From positions 1-64,000 of the forward strand of contig NZ_BAGN01000158.1 of assembly GCF_000308835.1 (NCBI RefSeq): a DNA stretch of 64,000 nt. Reading direction: 5' to 3'. The position numbers and the translations under genes were made by a program. Shown here piece after piece: positions 24,304 to 31,763 of the stretch (position 1 is the stretch's first letter; each line of letters begins with the position of its first letter). The notes under the pieces are model-generated. The model was not told the origin of the DNA and made no database searches. It saw only the letters and a list, made by a program, of their open reading frames with translations. The stretch is from Nocardia vinacea NBRC 16497. GTDB lineage: Bacteria > Actinomycetota > Actinomycetes > Mycobacteriales > Mycobacteriaceae.

Positions 24304-25514
24304 GTTTGCCTATGACGGCGGAATTCACCGGCTGGCATGTGCTGGCCGAGTTCGGTGGTGTCGACGCAGATCTCTGCGACGATCTCGAACGACTCGAATC
24401 GGCGTTGCGCGAGTCTCTGATCGCGGCGGGCGTCACCATCTGCGATGTCGTACACAAGAAGTTCGATCCGCAGGGGGTGACCGTCCTCGCGCTGTTGTCG
24501 GAGTCCCACGCCTCGATTCACACTTATCCGGAGTCCGGCGACATCTTTGTCGACGTATTCACCTGCGGAAGTATCGGCGCCGGCGCGTCGAAGGCCGTCG
24601 AACTACTGCGGGATAAGTTGTCTCCCAAGGATGTTCGCATGCAGGTCATCCAGCGCGGGCACGGCTCGACGCGGATCGAGGAGCCGGTGGGCAATGGCCT
24701 GACCCGCATCTGGGATCTGCACGAGATCATCGTCGACACCCATACTCCGTTCCAGCACATGGTGATCGCGCGCACCGAACAGGGCATCAGCCTGTTCTCC
24801 GACGACGATCGCCAGTCCACGGAGTTCTCCCAGCTGACCTATCACGAGGCGATGATGGTCCCGGCCTTCGCGCTGGCCGCGAAGCTGGACAAGGTGCTGA
24901 TCATCGGGTCGGGTGAGGGTGTGGCCAGCCAGATGTCGGTCGCCGCGGGCGCGACGCTGGTGGATCACGTCGATATCGACCAGCGCGAGGTCGAGTTGTG
25001 TGCCGAGCACTTGCCCTACGGCTACACCAGCGATGAGCTGGCCGCCGCGGTGCAGGGTGAGGGCCCGGTCAAAGTGCACTATGCCGACGGCTGGGACTTC
25101 CTTGCCAAGGCGAACGAGGCGGGCACCCGCTACGACGTCATAGTCATCGATCTGCCCGATGAGCGGGTCGAGGACGCGCAGCACAACCGGCTCTACGAGT
25201 CGGAGTTCCTGTCGCGATGTCGTGCGCTGCTCGCACCCGGCGGCGTGCTCAGTGCACAGGCCGGGTGCGCGACGATGTGGCGCAACGAGACGCTGAAGCG
25301 GTCCTGGAAGCGCTTCCACGAGCAGTTCGACACCGTGGTGCAGTACGGCAGCGATGAGCACGAGTGGACATTCCTGTTCGGGTTGAACGAGCGAATCGAT
25401 GACCCGGTGCAGGCGATGACCGATCGGCTGGTCACGCTGCCCTACCGCGCCGAGACGATCGATGCGCGGGCGCTTGTGCGCGGCGCGATCGAACCGCACG
25501 CGCTGCGCGTTTAG
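24300..25514 (+). CDS. speDE: S-adenosylmethionine decarboxylase-spermidine synthase fusion (SpeD-SpeE)
   Basis: 404 residues, two enzymes in one chain. Residues 1-115 are a short bacterial AdoMet decarboxylase: Ser69 in the processing motif LSESHASIHTYPE is the expected pyruvoyl serine, with His74 and Cys89 (DVFTCG) as the processing and proton-donor residues. Residues about 120-404 are an aminopropyltransferase: QSTEFSQLTYHEAMM, VLIIGSGEGVAS for the nucleotide loop, DHVDIDQREVELC, and YDVIVIDLPDERVED with the catalytic-loop Asp. So it should decarboxylate AdoMet and use the product to turn putrescine into spermidine. Self-cleavage at Glu68-Ser69 would leave the SpeE part attached to the alpha chain. 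Start GTG 24300; an ATG at 24312 is an alternative. Confidence 0.92.
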   Translation: MSLPMTAEFTGWHVLAEFGGVDADLCDDLERLESALRESLIAAGVTICDVVHKKFDPQGVTVLALLSESHASIHTYPESGDIFVDVFTCGSIGAGASKAVELLRDKLSPKDVRMQVIQRGHGSTRIEEPVGNGLTRIWDLHEIIVDTHTPFQHMVIARTEQGISLFSDDDRQSTEFSQLTYHEAMMVPAFALAAKLDKVLIIGSGEGVASQMSVAAGATLVDHVDIDQREVELCAEHLPYGYTSDELAAAVQGEGPVKVHYADGWDFLAKANEAGTRYDVIVIDLPDERVEDAQHNRLYESEFLSRCRALLAPGGVLSAQAGCATMWRNETLKRSWKRFHEQFDTVVQYGSDEHEWTFLFGLNERIDDPVQAMTDRLVTLPYRAETIDARALVRGAIEPHALRV

Positions 25515-25523
25515 CAGCACTCT

Positions 25524-25571
25524 CGAATCGCACCGGCTCCCAAGGGTTTCCCTTCGAGCCGGTGCGATTCG
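25524..25571. terminator. Nested hairpin, bidirectional terminator
   Basis: CGAATCGCACCGGCTC (25524-25539) pairs perfectly with GAGCCGGTGCGATTCG (25556-25571). Its 16-nt loop itself contains AAGGG-TTT-CCCTT (25542-25554). It lies between the convergent speDE and tautomerase genes, and probably stops transcription from both sides. Confidence 0.75.
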
Positions 25572-25579
25572 GCGTTCGG

Positions 25580-25819
25580 TTACGTGCTCGTGTGCGCTCG
25601 AGCCTGCGGCGCGGCCTGCGCCTGCTGCTTGCGCCAGTCCTCGACATTCATTCCGCCGATACCCCAATCGGTCAGCTCGACCTCGTCGATCACGACGAAT
25701 GTTGTCGCCGGGTCCTTCCCGAGGACATCGCGCAGCAGATCGGTTACGCCCTTGATCAGTAGGGTTTTCTGCTCGCGTGTGACGCCCTCGTTCGTGACTT
25801 TGATATTGACGTAAGGCAC
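25580..25819 (-). CDS. 4-oxalocrotonate tautomerase family protein
   Basis: 79 residues; the usual 4-OT monomer is 60-80. After removal of the initiator Met the chain starts PYVNIKVTNEGVT, giving the catalytic N-terminal Pro1. The KTLLIKGVTDLLRDVLGKDP helix and TFVVIDEVELTDWGIGG strand follow the family pattern. The C-terminal tail WRKQQAQAAPQARAHTST is extra. The GTG start overlaps the stop of the upstream SDR gene by one base (TAGTG), so the two are translationally coupled and probably work on the same enol/keto substrate. Regulated with it through the TetR operator at 26585. Confidence 0.88.
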   Translation of the reverse strand: MPYVNIKVTNEGVTREQKTLLIKGVTDLLRDVLGKDPATTFVVIDEVELTDWGIGGMNVEDWRKQQAQAAPQARAHTST

Positions 25820-26553
25820 TACGCGGCCCTTCCCGAGATGAATCCGCCGTCGACGGGGAAGATGTGGCCGGTGGTGAAGGCGGCGTCAGCGAGGTACAGC
25901 ACCGCCGCGGTGGTTTCGCTCACCTCACCGATTCGGTTGAGCAAAGCCAGTCGGCCCGAAGCGCTTTCGTCGCCGTCACCGAACATTGGTGTGCGAATGA
26001 TGCCGGGAGCGACGGCATTGACACGGATGCCGTCCGCGGCGAGTTCCGCGGCCAGGCTCGTGGTCAACGCGTGGACGCCGCCCTTGCTGACCAGCGCGGC
26101 CGATGCGGGCAGCCCCGCGAGCGCGTGGTTGATCAGCACCGTCCCGATATTGACAATGCTGCCACCGCTTTTCTGCGCTTGCAGCTGACGCACGACGGCC
26201 TGTGTGGTGAAGTAGGTCCCTTTCAGGTTGCCGTTCAGGTAACTGTCCAGATCCGCCTCGGTGACATCGACGAACGGCTTGGCCCCGAAGATCCCGGCAT
26301 TGTTCACCAGCACATCGACTCGCCCGAAACGTTCCACAGCAAGGCGCACGAGCTCGGAACCCGTTGTGGGAGTACCGATATCACCGGCGAATACCGCCAA
26401 CCGTGACGGCGCGCCCAACGAATCCGCCACCGCCGCGAGCTTGTCCGCATCCCGTCCGTTGAGCACGACATTGTCGCCGCGCGCCACGAATGCCCGAGCG
26501 ATATCGCGCCCGATCCCACTGGAGGATCCGGTGACGATGACCGTCTTGACCAT
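25819..26553 (-). CDS. SDR-fold protein lacking the catalytic tyrosine
   Basis: 244 residues with an intact Rossmann fold: TGSSSGIG, the NVVLNGRD turn, NNAGIF, NIGT and the C-terminal PVDGGF. The active-site positions are changed. The usual Ser is Thr (NIGTVLI), and in the Tyr-x-x-x-Lys element the sequence is A-L-V-S-K (PASAALVSKGG), so Tyr is replaced by Ala while Lys is kept. Ordinary hydride-transfer chemistry is therefore doubtful; it may be a binding protein or an atypical enzyme. It forms an operon with a tautomerase and faces its own TetR regulator. ATG at 26553. Confidence 0.85.
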   Translation of the reverse strand: MVKTVIVTGSSSGIGRDIARAFVARGDNVVLNGRDADKLAAVADSLGAPSRLAVFAGDIGTPTTGSELVRLAVERFGRVDVLVNNAGIFGAKPFVDVTEADLDSYLNGNLKGTYFTTQAVVRQLQAQKSGGSIVNIGTVLINHALAGLPASAALVSKGGVHALTTSLAAELAADGIRVNAVAPGIIRTPMFGDGDESASGRLALLNRIGEVSETTAAVLYLADAAFTTGHIFPVDGGFISGRAA

Positions 26554-26584
26554 TTCTTCTCTCTTCCTCGTGATACTTACCGAT

Positions 26585-26604
26585 ACGACCGGTCGTCTTG
26601 GAAT
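26585..26604. promoter_or_regulatory. TetR operator copy 1 (upstream of SDR-tautomerase operon)
   Basis: The perfect 12-bp palindrome ACGACCGGTCGT (26585-26596) is continued by CTTGGAAT. The 18-bp string GACCGGTCGTCTTGGAAT (26587-26604) occurs again at 27245-27262 upstream of the tetR gene. Placement 32 bp before the SDR start fits repression by that TetR protein. Confidence 0.7.
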
Positions 26605-26640
26605 AGGTACACGGCCGGCAAGGCCTGCGATACCTAGAGG

Positions 26641-27231
26641 TCAGGGCCGAAAGTAGTCATCCAGCAGTCGGCGCAAACACTTGTGCAGCGGTTCGAGCGA
26701 GCGCTCGATCTTCATCCTGATCACCGCACCCTCCCACGATTCCAACAGCAGATCAGCCAATTCCGTGGCGTCGATATCGTCGCGAATCGTTCCGAGCTCC
26801 TGCGCCCGCCGCAGCGCCGCCGCCACCCCATCGCGCCAGGAATTCCAGGCCCCCGCCAAGGATTCCCGCAGCACCTCACTGCCCTCGAGTTCCCCGCCGA
26901 GGTTCGCGATCAGGCATCCACCGGTGAACTCCGCGCGCACGAAATCATCCATGAGCCGCCCGAAGAACGCTCGCAACCCGGCGACCGGATCCGGCGAACT
27001 CCCGAGCGCCTCAGCCAGATTCCGCTGCACACATAGCGAGTGGTGGTCGATGATGGCCCGCCCGAAACTCTCCTTGCTGTCGAAGTAGTTGTAGAACGAA
27101 CCCTTCGGCACTCCGACCGCATCCAGGATCTGCTTGATCCCGGTCCCGTGATAGCCGTTCGTCAGGAACCCGGCAGCTCCCTGCTCCACCAGAAGCTGCC
27201 GAGTGTCATCACTGCGTCGCGGGCGTGCCAT
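26641..27231 (-). CDS. TetR/AcrR family regulator
   Basis: 196 residues from ATG 27231. The start MARPRRSDDTRQLLVEQGA leads into a TetR helix-turn-helix (HGTGIKQILDAVGVPKGSFY, then NYFDSKESF). The C-terminal part (TGGCLIANLGGELEGSEVLR) resembles the LmrA/YxaF-type ligand domain. An identical 18-bp string containing the palindromic core lies just upstream of its own start (27245) and upstream of the SDR-tautomerase operon (26587), so autorepression plus repression of that operon is the simplest model. Ligand unknown. Confidence 0.9.
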   Translation of the reverse strand: MARPRRSDDTRQLLVEQGAAGFLTNGYHGTGIKQILDAVGVPKGSFYNYFDSKESFGRAIIDHHSLCVQRNLAEALGSSPDPVAGLRAFFGRLMDDFVRAEFTGGCLIANLGGELEGSEVLRESLAGAWNSWRDGVAAALRRAQELGTIRDDIDATELADLLLESWEGAVIRMKIERSLEPLHKCLRRLLDDYFRP

Positions 27232-27244
27232 GCGATTAATATAT

Positions 27245-27262
27245 GACCGGTCGTCTTGGAAT
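27245..27262. promoter_or_regulatory. TetR operator copy 2 (upstream of tetR)
   Basis: GACCGGTCGTCTTGGAAT, identical to 26587-26604 and in the same orientation relative to the downstream minus-strand gene. It starts 14 bp before the tetR ATG. Confidence 0.7.
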
Positions 27263-27292
27263 GGCAAATCCGCCCCTGCGACCGGCCCCGAT

Positions 27293-27727
27293 TCAGAGCA
27301 GCCGTCGCCACTCCGCGCAGCGAGCCACGAACGCACCCAGATGCTCGGCGGCAAAGCGCTCGGCATACCAGTTATCCTGCGCTACCTCGGAAGTCCACAC
27401 ATACGTCCACGCCGACGCCACCGGATCCGGCTGAACCCGCCGCAACTGGTACTCGTCATCCTCGAACGCATCCAACACCGCCCACTCCCCAGCATCGAGC
27501 CCGGACAGCACCGCACCCCGCGCCATCCCACGCGAGGCGGGCACCAGCCCGGGGTACACCCGCCCAGGCAGTACCGCCGCCCGCCACCCGATCAGCTCTG
27601 CCGCCAGCAAATCCGGACACCGACCGATCAACTCGATCAATACCTCCGGAAACTGCAATGTCCCGTAGACGAACAGCCGATCACCATTCGCGATCGAGCG
27701 ACCGACCCGCCGTCCCGAATCGTCCAC
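27293..27727 (-). CDS. Gamma-glutamylcyclotransferase-fold (AIG2-like) protein
   Basis: 144 residues from GTG 27727, which has AAAGGG 6 nt upstream (a GTG at 27751 would add 8). The GGCT fold is shown by LFVYGTLQFPEVL (the YGTL substrate loop), GRVYPGLVPA, AVLSGLDAGEWAVLDAFED with the catalytic Glu position of the family, and YQLRRVQPDPVASAWTYVW. Such proteins act on gamma-glutamyl amines or peptides; the actual substrate is unknown. Single gene. Confidence 0.85.
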   Translation of the reverse strand: MDDSGRRVGRSIANGDRLFVYGTLQFPEVLIELIGRCPDLLAAELIGWRAAVLPGRVYPGLVPASRGMARGAVLSGLDAGEWAVLDAFEDDEYQLRRVQPDPVASAWTYVWTSEVAQDNWYAERFAAEHLGAFVARCAEWRRLL

Positions 27728-27769
27728 CGTGAACCCTTTCCAACTGCCCACCAGCGGAGATTACGCCGC

Positions 27770-28008
27770 ATGCCCACCTGGGTCCGCAACTGGCGCATGG
27801 ACTTCATCGCCGCCGACCCGCTCGGCCACGCACTGCTCTCTCCATCGCCGACCGACCCCGCCAACCAAGGAAACAATGCGCGATTCGTCCTTCTCAACCC
27901 AGCCGCGCGCACCTTCTACCCGAAGTGGGAACAAGGGACCCGGATCCCCCTCCGAAGAACGCGTCCGTTTCCTCGGCAGCCTCGCCGCCACCATCGCCCG
28001 GCAACCAT
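27770..28008 (+). pseudogene. Relic of an XRE/MmyB-type regulator C-terminal domain
   Basis: From ATG 27770 the frame reads MPTWVRNWRMDFIAADPLGH, then ALLSPSPTDPANQGNNARFV and LLNPAARTFYPKWE. This matches the MmyB-like ligand-binding domain pattern (W/R-MDVLAWNPLAxAL ... NxxRxxFLDPxARxLYPDWE). No N-terminal helix-turn-helix precedes it and after KWE the frame loses resemblance; a second frame ends EERVRFLGSLAATIARQ at 28008. I interpret it as the remains of a truncated and frameshifted regulator. Confidence 0.45.
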
Positions 28009-28049
28009 GAGCACCAGTACATCTTCGAGACGGCCGACCGCAATCATGG

Positions 28050-28895
28050 CTACAGGAATGCATCGCTGTTGCGTACGCACCACTCGGCGAACGTACGCGG
28101 ACTTCTGCCGAGCAGCTCACGCACTGTGTCGGTGCGGAAACCCACTGTGTCGGCGCGCATCAGCTCGAACCCCTCGATGATCGCCGCCGCCAGCGCCGGT
28201 GGCGCACCGCCCGGGTAGCGGGATTCCAAAGCCTCCTGCGGCGTGGCCGCCTCGTGCACCTCGATGACGCGACCGATCGTGCGGGCGATGGTCGCGACTT
28301 GTTCTGCGACAGTGCAGGTTTGCGCGCCGGTGAGGGTGTATGTCCTGCCGTGGTGACCGTCGCCGGTGAGGACCTCGGCCGCCACCGCGGCGATATCGGC
28401 GGGGTCGATCGGGGCGTAGCGACCAGGTCCGGTGGGGTCGAGGACCGCGCCGCCGGAGCGGATCGTCTGCGCCCACGCCAGCGCATTCGTCATGAATCCA
28501 CCGGGCCGCAGCACGGTCACCGGTATGCCGGATTCGGCGACGACCCGCTCGCGCTCGACATGCCACCGCCCCATGGCCGGTACCGGATCGCCCATCGCAT
28601 TGAACGACGACAACTGCACGATATGCCGTACTCCGGCCGCTCGCGCCGCGTTCACCGCATCGACGGTGTGTTCCAGGCCGATGCCGGGCACCAGCAGGAA
28701 CAGCGCGTCGGCACCGTCCAATGCCGGCGCGAGGGTCGCCGGATCGTCCAGATCGCCGACGATCAACCGACCCCCGCCCGGATCCGCGACGCGAGCCGGA
28801 TCGCGCACGAGAACACGGAATTCCGCACCTCTGGCCGCGAGTTCGCCGACAAGTTCACGACCGATATTTCCGGTGCCACCGGTGACCACTATCAT
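28050..28895 (-). CDS. NmrA-like NAD(P)H-binding protein (atypical SDR)
   Basis: 281 residues. The N-terminus MIVVTGGTGNIGRELVGELA holds the GGTGxxG nucleotide loop. DLDDPATLAPALDGADALFL and HIVQLSSFNA follow the NmrA/HSCARG and NAD(P)H:quinone-oxidoreductase-2 (QOR2/YtfG) pattern, and the C-terminal part has RTYTLTGAQTCTVAEQVATI. Either a redox sensor or a quinone/enal reductase. The ATG at 28895 follows GGAGATCTG. It is divergent from a MarR gene with a perfect 16-bp inverted repeat between them, so it is that regulator's likely target. Confidence 0.87.
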   Translation of the reverse strand: MIVVTGGTGNIGRELVGELAARGAEFRVLVRDPARVADPGGGRLIVGDLDDPATLAPALDGADALFLLVPGIGLEHTVDAVNAARAAGVRHIVQLSSFNAMGDPVPAMGRWHVERERVVAESGIPVTVLRPGGFMTNALAWAQTIRSGGAVLDPTGPGRYAPIDPADIAAVAAEVLTGDGHHGRTYTLTGAQTCTVAEQVATIARTIGRVIEVHEAATPQEALESRYPGGAPPALAAAIIEGFELMRADTVGFRTDTVRELLGRSPRTFAEWCVRNSDAFL

Positions 28896-28906
28896 CAGAT
28901 CTCCAC

Positions 28907-28949
28907 ATCGTTAGCCGTCTAGCGAATAGAACACTAGACGGCTAACGAT
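28907..28949. promoter_or_regulatory. 16-bp perfect inverted repeat in NmrA/MarR divergent promoter
   Basis: ATCGTTAGCCGTCTAG (28907-28922) and CTAGACGGCTAACGAT (28934-28949) are exact inverted copies 11 bp apart. Each arm contains the near-palindrome TAG-CCGT-CTA, so two MarR dimers could bind. It is placed to block both divergent promoters. Confidence 0.75.
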
Positions 28950-28979
28950 CTGTTCGTCAATTACCGAGGAGCTCCGACG

Positions 28980-29414
28980 GTGCCCGAATTTCTCGATCTA
29001 CACGGCCGCAGTTCGAAGGTGCTGCGCGCACTCGCCGACCGCGAAATGCGCACGCACGGATTGCATCTGGGCCAGAATTACGTCCTGGCCCTACTGTGGG
29101 AGCAGGACGGGCGCACTCCGGGCGAGGTCGCCGCGGCGCTGAACGTCACCACCCCGACCGTCGTCAAAATGGCCACCCGCATGAGCGCCGCGGATCTGCT
29201 GGAGCGCCGTCGCGACGACCACGACAACCGCCTCGTCCGCCTCTGGCTCACCGATAAGGGCCGCGCCCTTCAACAGCCGATCGAGGCACAGCGACAAGCG
29301 CTGGAGGACAAGGTGACCGCCGAGCTCACCCCCACCGAACACCGTCACCTCATGAGCGCCCTGCGCAAGATCCACCGCACCGCAACCGAACTCCTCGGCG
29401 ATGCCGCACCCTGA
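28980..29414 (+). CDS. MarR family transcriptional regulator
   Basis: 144 residues. The winged helix spans about 35-100: LGQNYVLALLWEQDGRTPGE, VAAALNVTTPTVVKMATRM for the recognition helix, and DDHDNRLVRLWLTDKGRAL for the wing. GTG start at 28980 with GAGGAG upstream. It is divergent from the NmrA-like oxidoreductase; the inverted repeat at 28907-28949 is its probable operator. MarR proteins often sense oxidants or phenolics, which would suit a redox-type partner. Confidence 0.9.
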   Translation: MPEFLDLHGRSSKVLRALADREMRTHGLHLGQNYVLALLWEQDGRTPGEVAAALNVTTPTVVKMATRMSAADLLERRRDDHDNRLVRLWLTDKGRALQQPIEAQRQALEDKVTAELTPTEHRHLMSALRKIHRTATELLGDAAP

Positions 29415-29424
29415 TCCTGCGGAC

Positions 29425-30339
29425 TCAGTTCACTCCGGGCCGCTGCGACCGAATGATCTGCGCCAGCCGTTCATAATCATCCGCGCGCGCCGTCGACGCG
29501 CGAAATGCCAGACCGAGCGTGCGCCCCGGAGCAGGGGCGGCGAAATGCGCGGTTTCCAATGTGCCGCGCGCGGTTTCGGCTGCCACCGCCATCTCCGGAA
29601 TCAACGTCACCCCGAGACCGCCTGCGACGCACTGGACCACGGTCGCCAGCGAAGCCGCACGGGTATCGCCGACCGCACCCGGATGGGCGTCGGCGGAGCG
29701 GCAGAATTCCAGGGTCTGATCACGCAGGCAGTGGCCCTCGTCGAGCAGCAGCAGCGGCAGCGCGTCCAAGGTGGCGGGTGCGATATCGGTGCGACCGGCC
29801 AGCTCGTGACCGCGCGGAGTCACCAGGACGAATTCCTCAGTGTACAACGGGATCTCGACGAGGCCGGGCGCTTCGGTCGGCAGCGCGAGCAGCGCCACAT
29901 CGAGGACGCCCGTGCGCAATCCCTCCAGCAGCCGGGCGGTTTGGTCCTCGATCACCTGGGGATTCAAAGCGGGCAATACCTTGCGCAATTCGGGCAGTAG
30001 ATCCGGCAGCACATACGGGGCAACCGTCGGAATGATGCCGATCCGCAGGGTGCCGCCCAGGCTGTCACCGGTCGCCGAGGCGACGAATCGATCGGCCGCC
30101 TCGAGGGTCGCGGTCGCCTGTGGCAGCAGCCGCATACCCGCGGCGGTGACGAGCACCCGCCGGGTGCTGCGCTCGATCAGCTGCAGCCCGAGCCCGTGTT
30201 CCAATGCGGCCAGTGCCTGCGATAACGTGGGCTGGCTCACACTGAGCCGCGCGGCAGCGGTGCCGAAGTGGCGGTACTCCGCGACCGCTACGAACGCACG
30301 CAGCTGCGACAGGGTCGGCTGATAAGTCTGATCAGTCAC
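29425..30339 (-). CDS. oxyR: LysR-type hydrogen peroxide sensor OxyR
   Basis: 304 residues from GTG 30339. The N-terminal LysR helix-turn-helix is TLSQLRAFVAVAEYRHFGTA plus SVSQPTLSQALAALE. The effector domain has the two redox cysteines Cys204 (DEGHCLRDQ) and Cys213 (EFCRSAD), nine apart as in E. coli Cys199/Cys208, and the following VQCVAGGLGVTLIPE segment. It should form an intramolecular disulfide with peroxide and activate the divergent ahpC-ahpD operon. The 114-bp intergenic region contains repeated CTGAT/ATCAG elements near the oxyR start. M. tuberculosis oxyR is famously inactivated; this copy is intact. Confidence 0.94.
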   Translation of the reverse strand: MTDQTYQPTLSQLRAFVAVAEYRHFGTAAARLSVSQPTLSQALAALEHGLGLQLIERSTRRVLVTAAGMRLLPQATATLEAADRFVASATGDSLGGTLRIGIIPTVAPYVLPDLLPELRKVLPALNPQVIEDQTARLLEGLRTGVLDVALLALPTEAPGLVEIPLYTEEFVLVTPRGHELAGRTDIAPATLDALPLLLLDEGHCLRDQTLEFCRSADAHPGAVGDTRAASLATVVQCVAGGLGVTLIPEMAVAAETARGTLETAHFAAPAPGRTLGLAFRASTARADDYERLAQIIRSQRPGVN

Positions 30340-30453
30340 GCCTATCAGTGTAGTGCGACTGATCACGTTTACCTTTCACCGGCCTTTGGGCAAGATCACC
30401 AGTGAGCTTTTCGATCCACTCGCTCTAGCAAACCGACTGACGAGGAGACAAGC

Positions 30454-31041
30454 ATGGCTTTGCTGACCATCGGCGACCAATTCCCGGCATACAACCTCAC
30501 CGCGGTGATCGGCGGTGACCTGTCGAAGGTCGACGCTCAGCAGCCTGACGACTACTTCACCCGCATCACCTCCGACGACCACGCCGGCAAGTGGCGCATC
30601 GTCTTCTTCTGGCCCAAGGACTTCACCTTCGTGTGCCCGACCGAGATCGCCGCCTTCGGCAAGCTCAACGAGGAGTTCGAGGACCGCGACGCGCAGGTGC
30701 TCGGCGCCTCGGTCGACAACGAGTTCGTGCACTTCCAGTGGCGCGCCCAGCACGAGGATCTCAAGACCCTCCCGTTCCCGATGCTGAGCGACCTCAAGCG
30801 TGAATTGGCCTCCGCCACCGGCGTTCTCAACGCCGACGGCGTCGCCGACCGCGCCACCTTCATCATCGACCCGAACAACGAGATCCAGTTCGTCTCGGTG
30901 ACCGCGGGTTCGGTCGGCCGCAATGTCGACGAGGTGCTGCGCGTGCTGGACGCACTGCAGTCCGATGAGCTCTGCGCCTGCAACTGGAAGAAGGGCGACC
31001 CGACCATCAACGCGGGCGAACTGCTCGCCGCAAGCGTCTGA
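30454..31041 (+). CDS. ahpC: Alkyl hydroperoxide reductase subunit AhpC (peroxiredoxin)
   Basis: 195 residues. Peroxidatic Cys61 sits in DFTFVCPTEIAAF, and the two C-terminal cysteines Cys174 and Cys176 lie in ELCACNWKKG. These are the same three positions as in M. tuberculosis AhpC. It reduces peroxides and peroxynitrite and is recycled by AhpD. ATG 30454 follows GAGGAG. First gene of the ahpC-ahpD operon (50-bp gap), divergent from oxyR. Confidence 0.97.
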   Translation: MALLTIGDQFPAYNLTAVIGGDLSKVDAQQPDDYFTRITSDDHAGKWRIVFFWPKDFTFVCPTEIAAFGKLNEEFEDRDAQVLGASVDNEFVHFQWRAQHEDLKTLPFPMLSDLKRELASATGVLNADGVADRATFIIDPNNEIQFVSVTAGSVGRNVDEVLRVLDALQSDELCACNWKKGDPTINAGELLAASV

Positions 31042-31091
31042 GCATTATCCGAACCACCTGAAAACCCCCGAACGAGAAGAGGATTCGCCGA

Positions 31092-31631
31092 ATGAGCATT
31101 GAGACCCTGAAGAACTCCCTCCCCGAGTACGCAAAGGACCTCAAGCTCAATCTGTCGTCCATCGCACGCACCACCGTGCTGAACGAACAGCAGCTGTGGG
31201 GCACGCTGCTCGCGTCGGCGGCCGCGACCCGGTCGGCGACGACGCTGCGGGAAATCGCCGAGGAAGCCGCGGACAATCTGTCGGCGGAGGCCTACAACGC
31301 CGCACTCGGCGCCGCCTCGATCATGGGCATGAACAATGTGTTCTACCGGGGCAAAGCGTTTCTGGAGGGCCGCTACGACGATCTGCGTGCCGGTCTGCGG
31401 ATGAACATCATCGGCAACCCGGGTGTCGACAAGGCCGATTTCGAGCTGTGGTCGTTCGCGGTCTCCTCGATCAACGGCTGTGCGCACTGCCTGGAGGCGC
31501 ACGAGAAGACACTGCGCGAGGCGGGTGTCTCGCGTGAGGTGATCTTCGAATCGCTGCGCGCGGCCGCGATCGTCGCCGGTGTCGGCCAGGCCGTGCAATC
31601 CACGGAGACACTGGCCACCGCCGCGGTCTGA
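31092..31631 (+). CDS. ahpD: Alkyl hydroperoxidase AhpD
   Basis: 179 residues, all-helical. The catalytic set of M. tuberculosis AhpD is conserved at the same numbers: Glu118, Cys130, His132, Cys133 and His137 in INGCAHCLEAHEK. It works as the thiol reductant for AhpC, linking it to lipoamide and dihydrolipoamide dehydrogenase. Followed 16 bp later by a strong hairpin terminator. Confidence 0.97.
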   Translation: MSIETLKNSLPEYAKDLKLNLSSIARTTVLNEQQLWGTLLASAAATRSATTLREIAEEAADNLSAEAYNAALGAASIMGMNNVFYRGKAFLEGRYDDLRAGLRMNIIGNPGVDKADFELWSFAVSSINGCAHCLEAHEKTLREAGVSREVIFESLRAAAIVAGVGQAVQSTETLATAAV

Positions 31632-31647
31632 TATCTCGCCGGAAACC

Positions 31648-31681
31648 GCAACGGCCCCGTCCGGGTGGACGGGGCCGTTGC
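31648..31681 (+). terminator. Terminator of the ahpC-ahpD operon
   Basis: GCAACGGCCCCGTCC and GGACGGGGCCGTTGC form a perfect 15-bp stem with a GGGT loop just after ahpD, followed by a short CGTTT. Confidence 0.8.
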
Positions 31682-31763
31682 CGTTTCCGCACCGACCGGC
31701 ACGTGTCGGAGCGGCTCGCTAGCCTGTCCGCGATACGCACCTCGTGAACAAGGGAGCAGGCCG

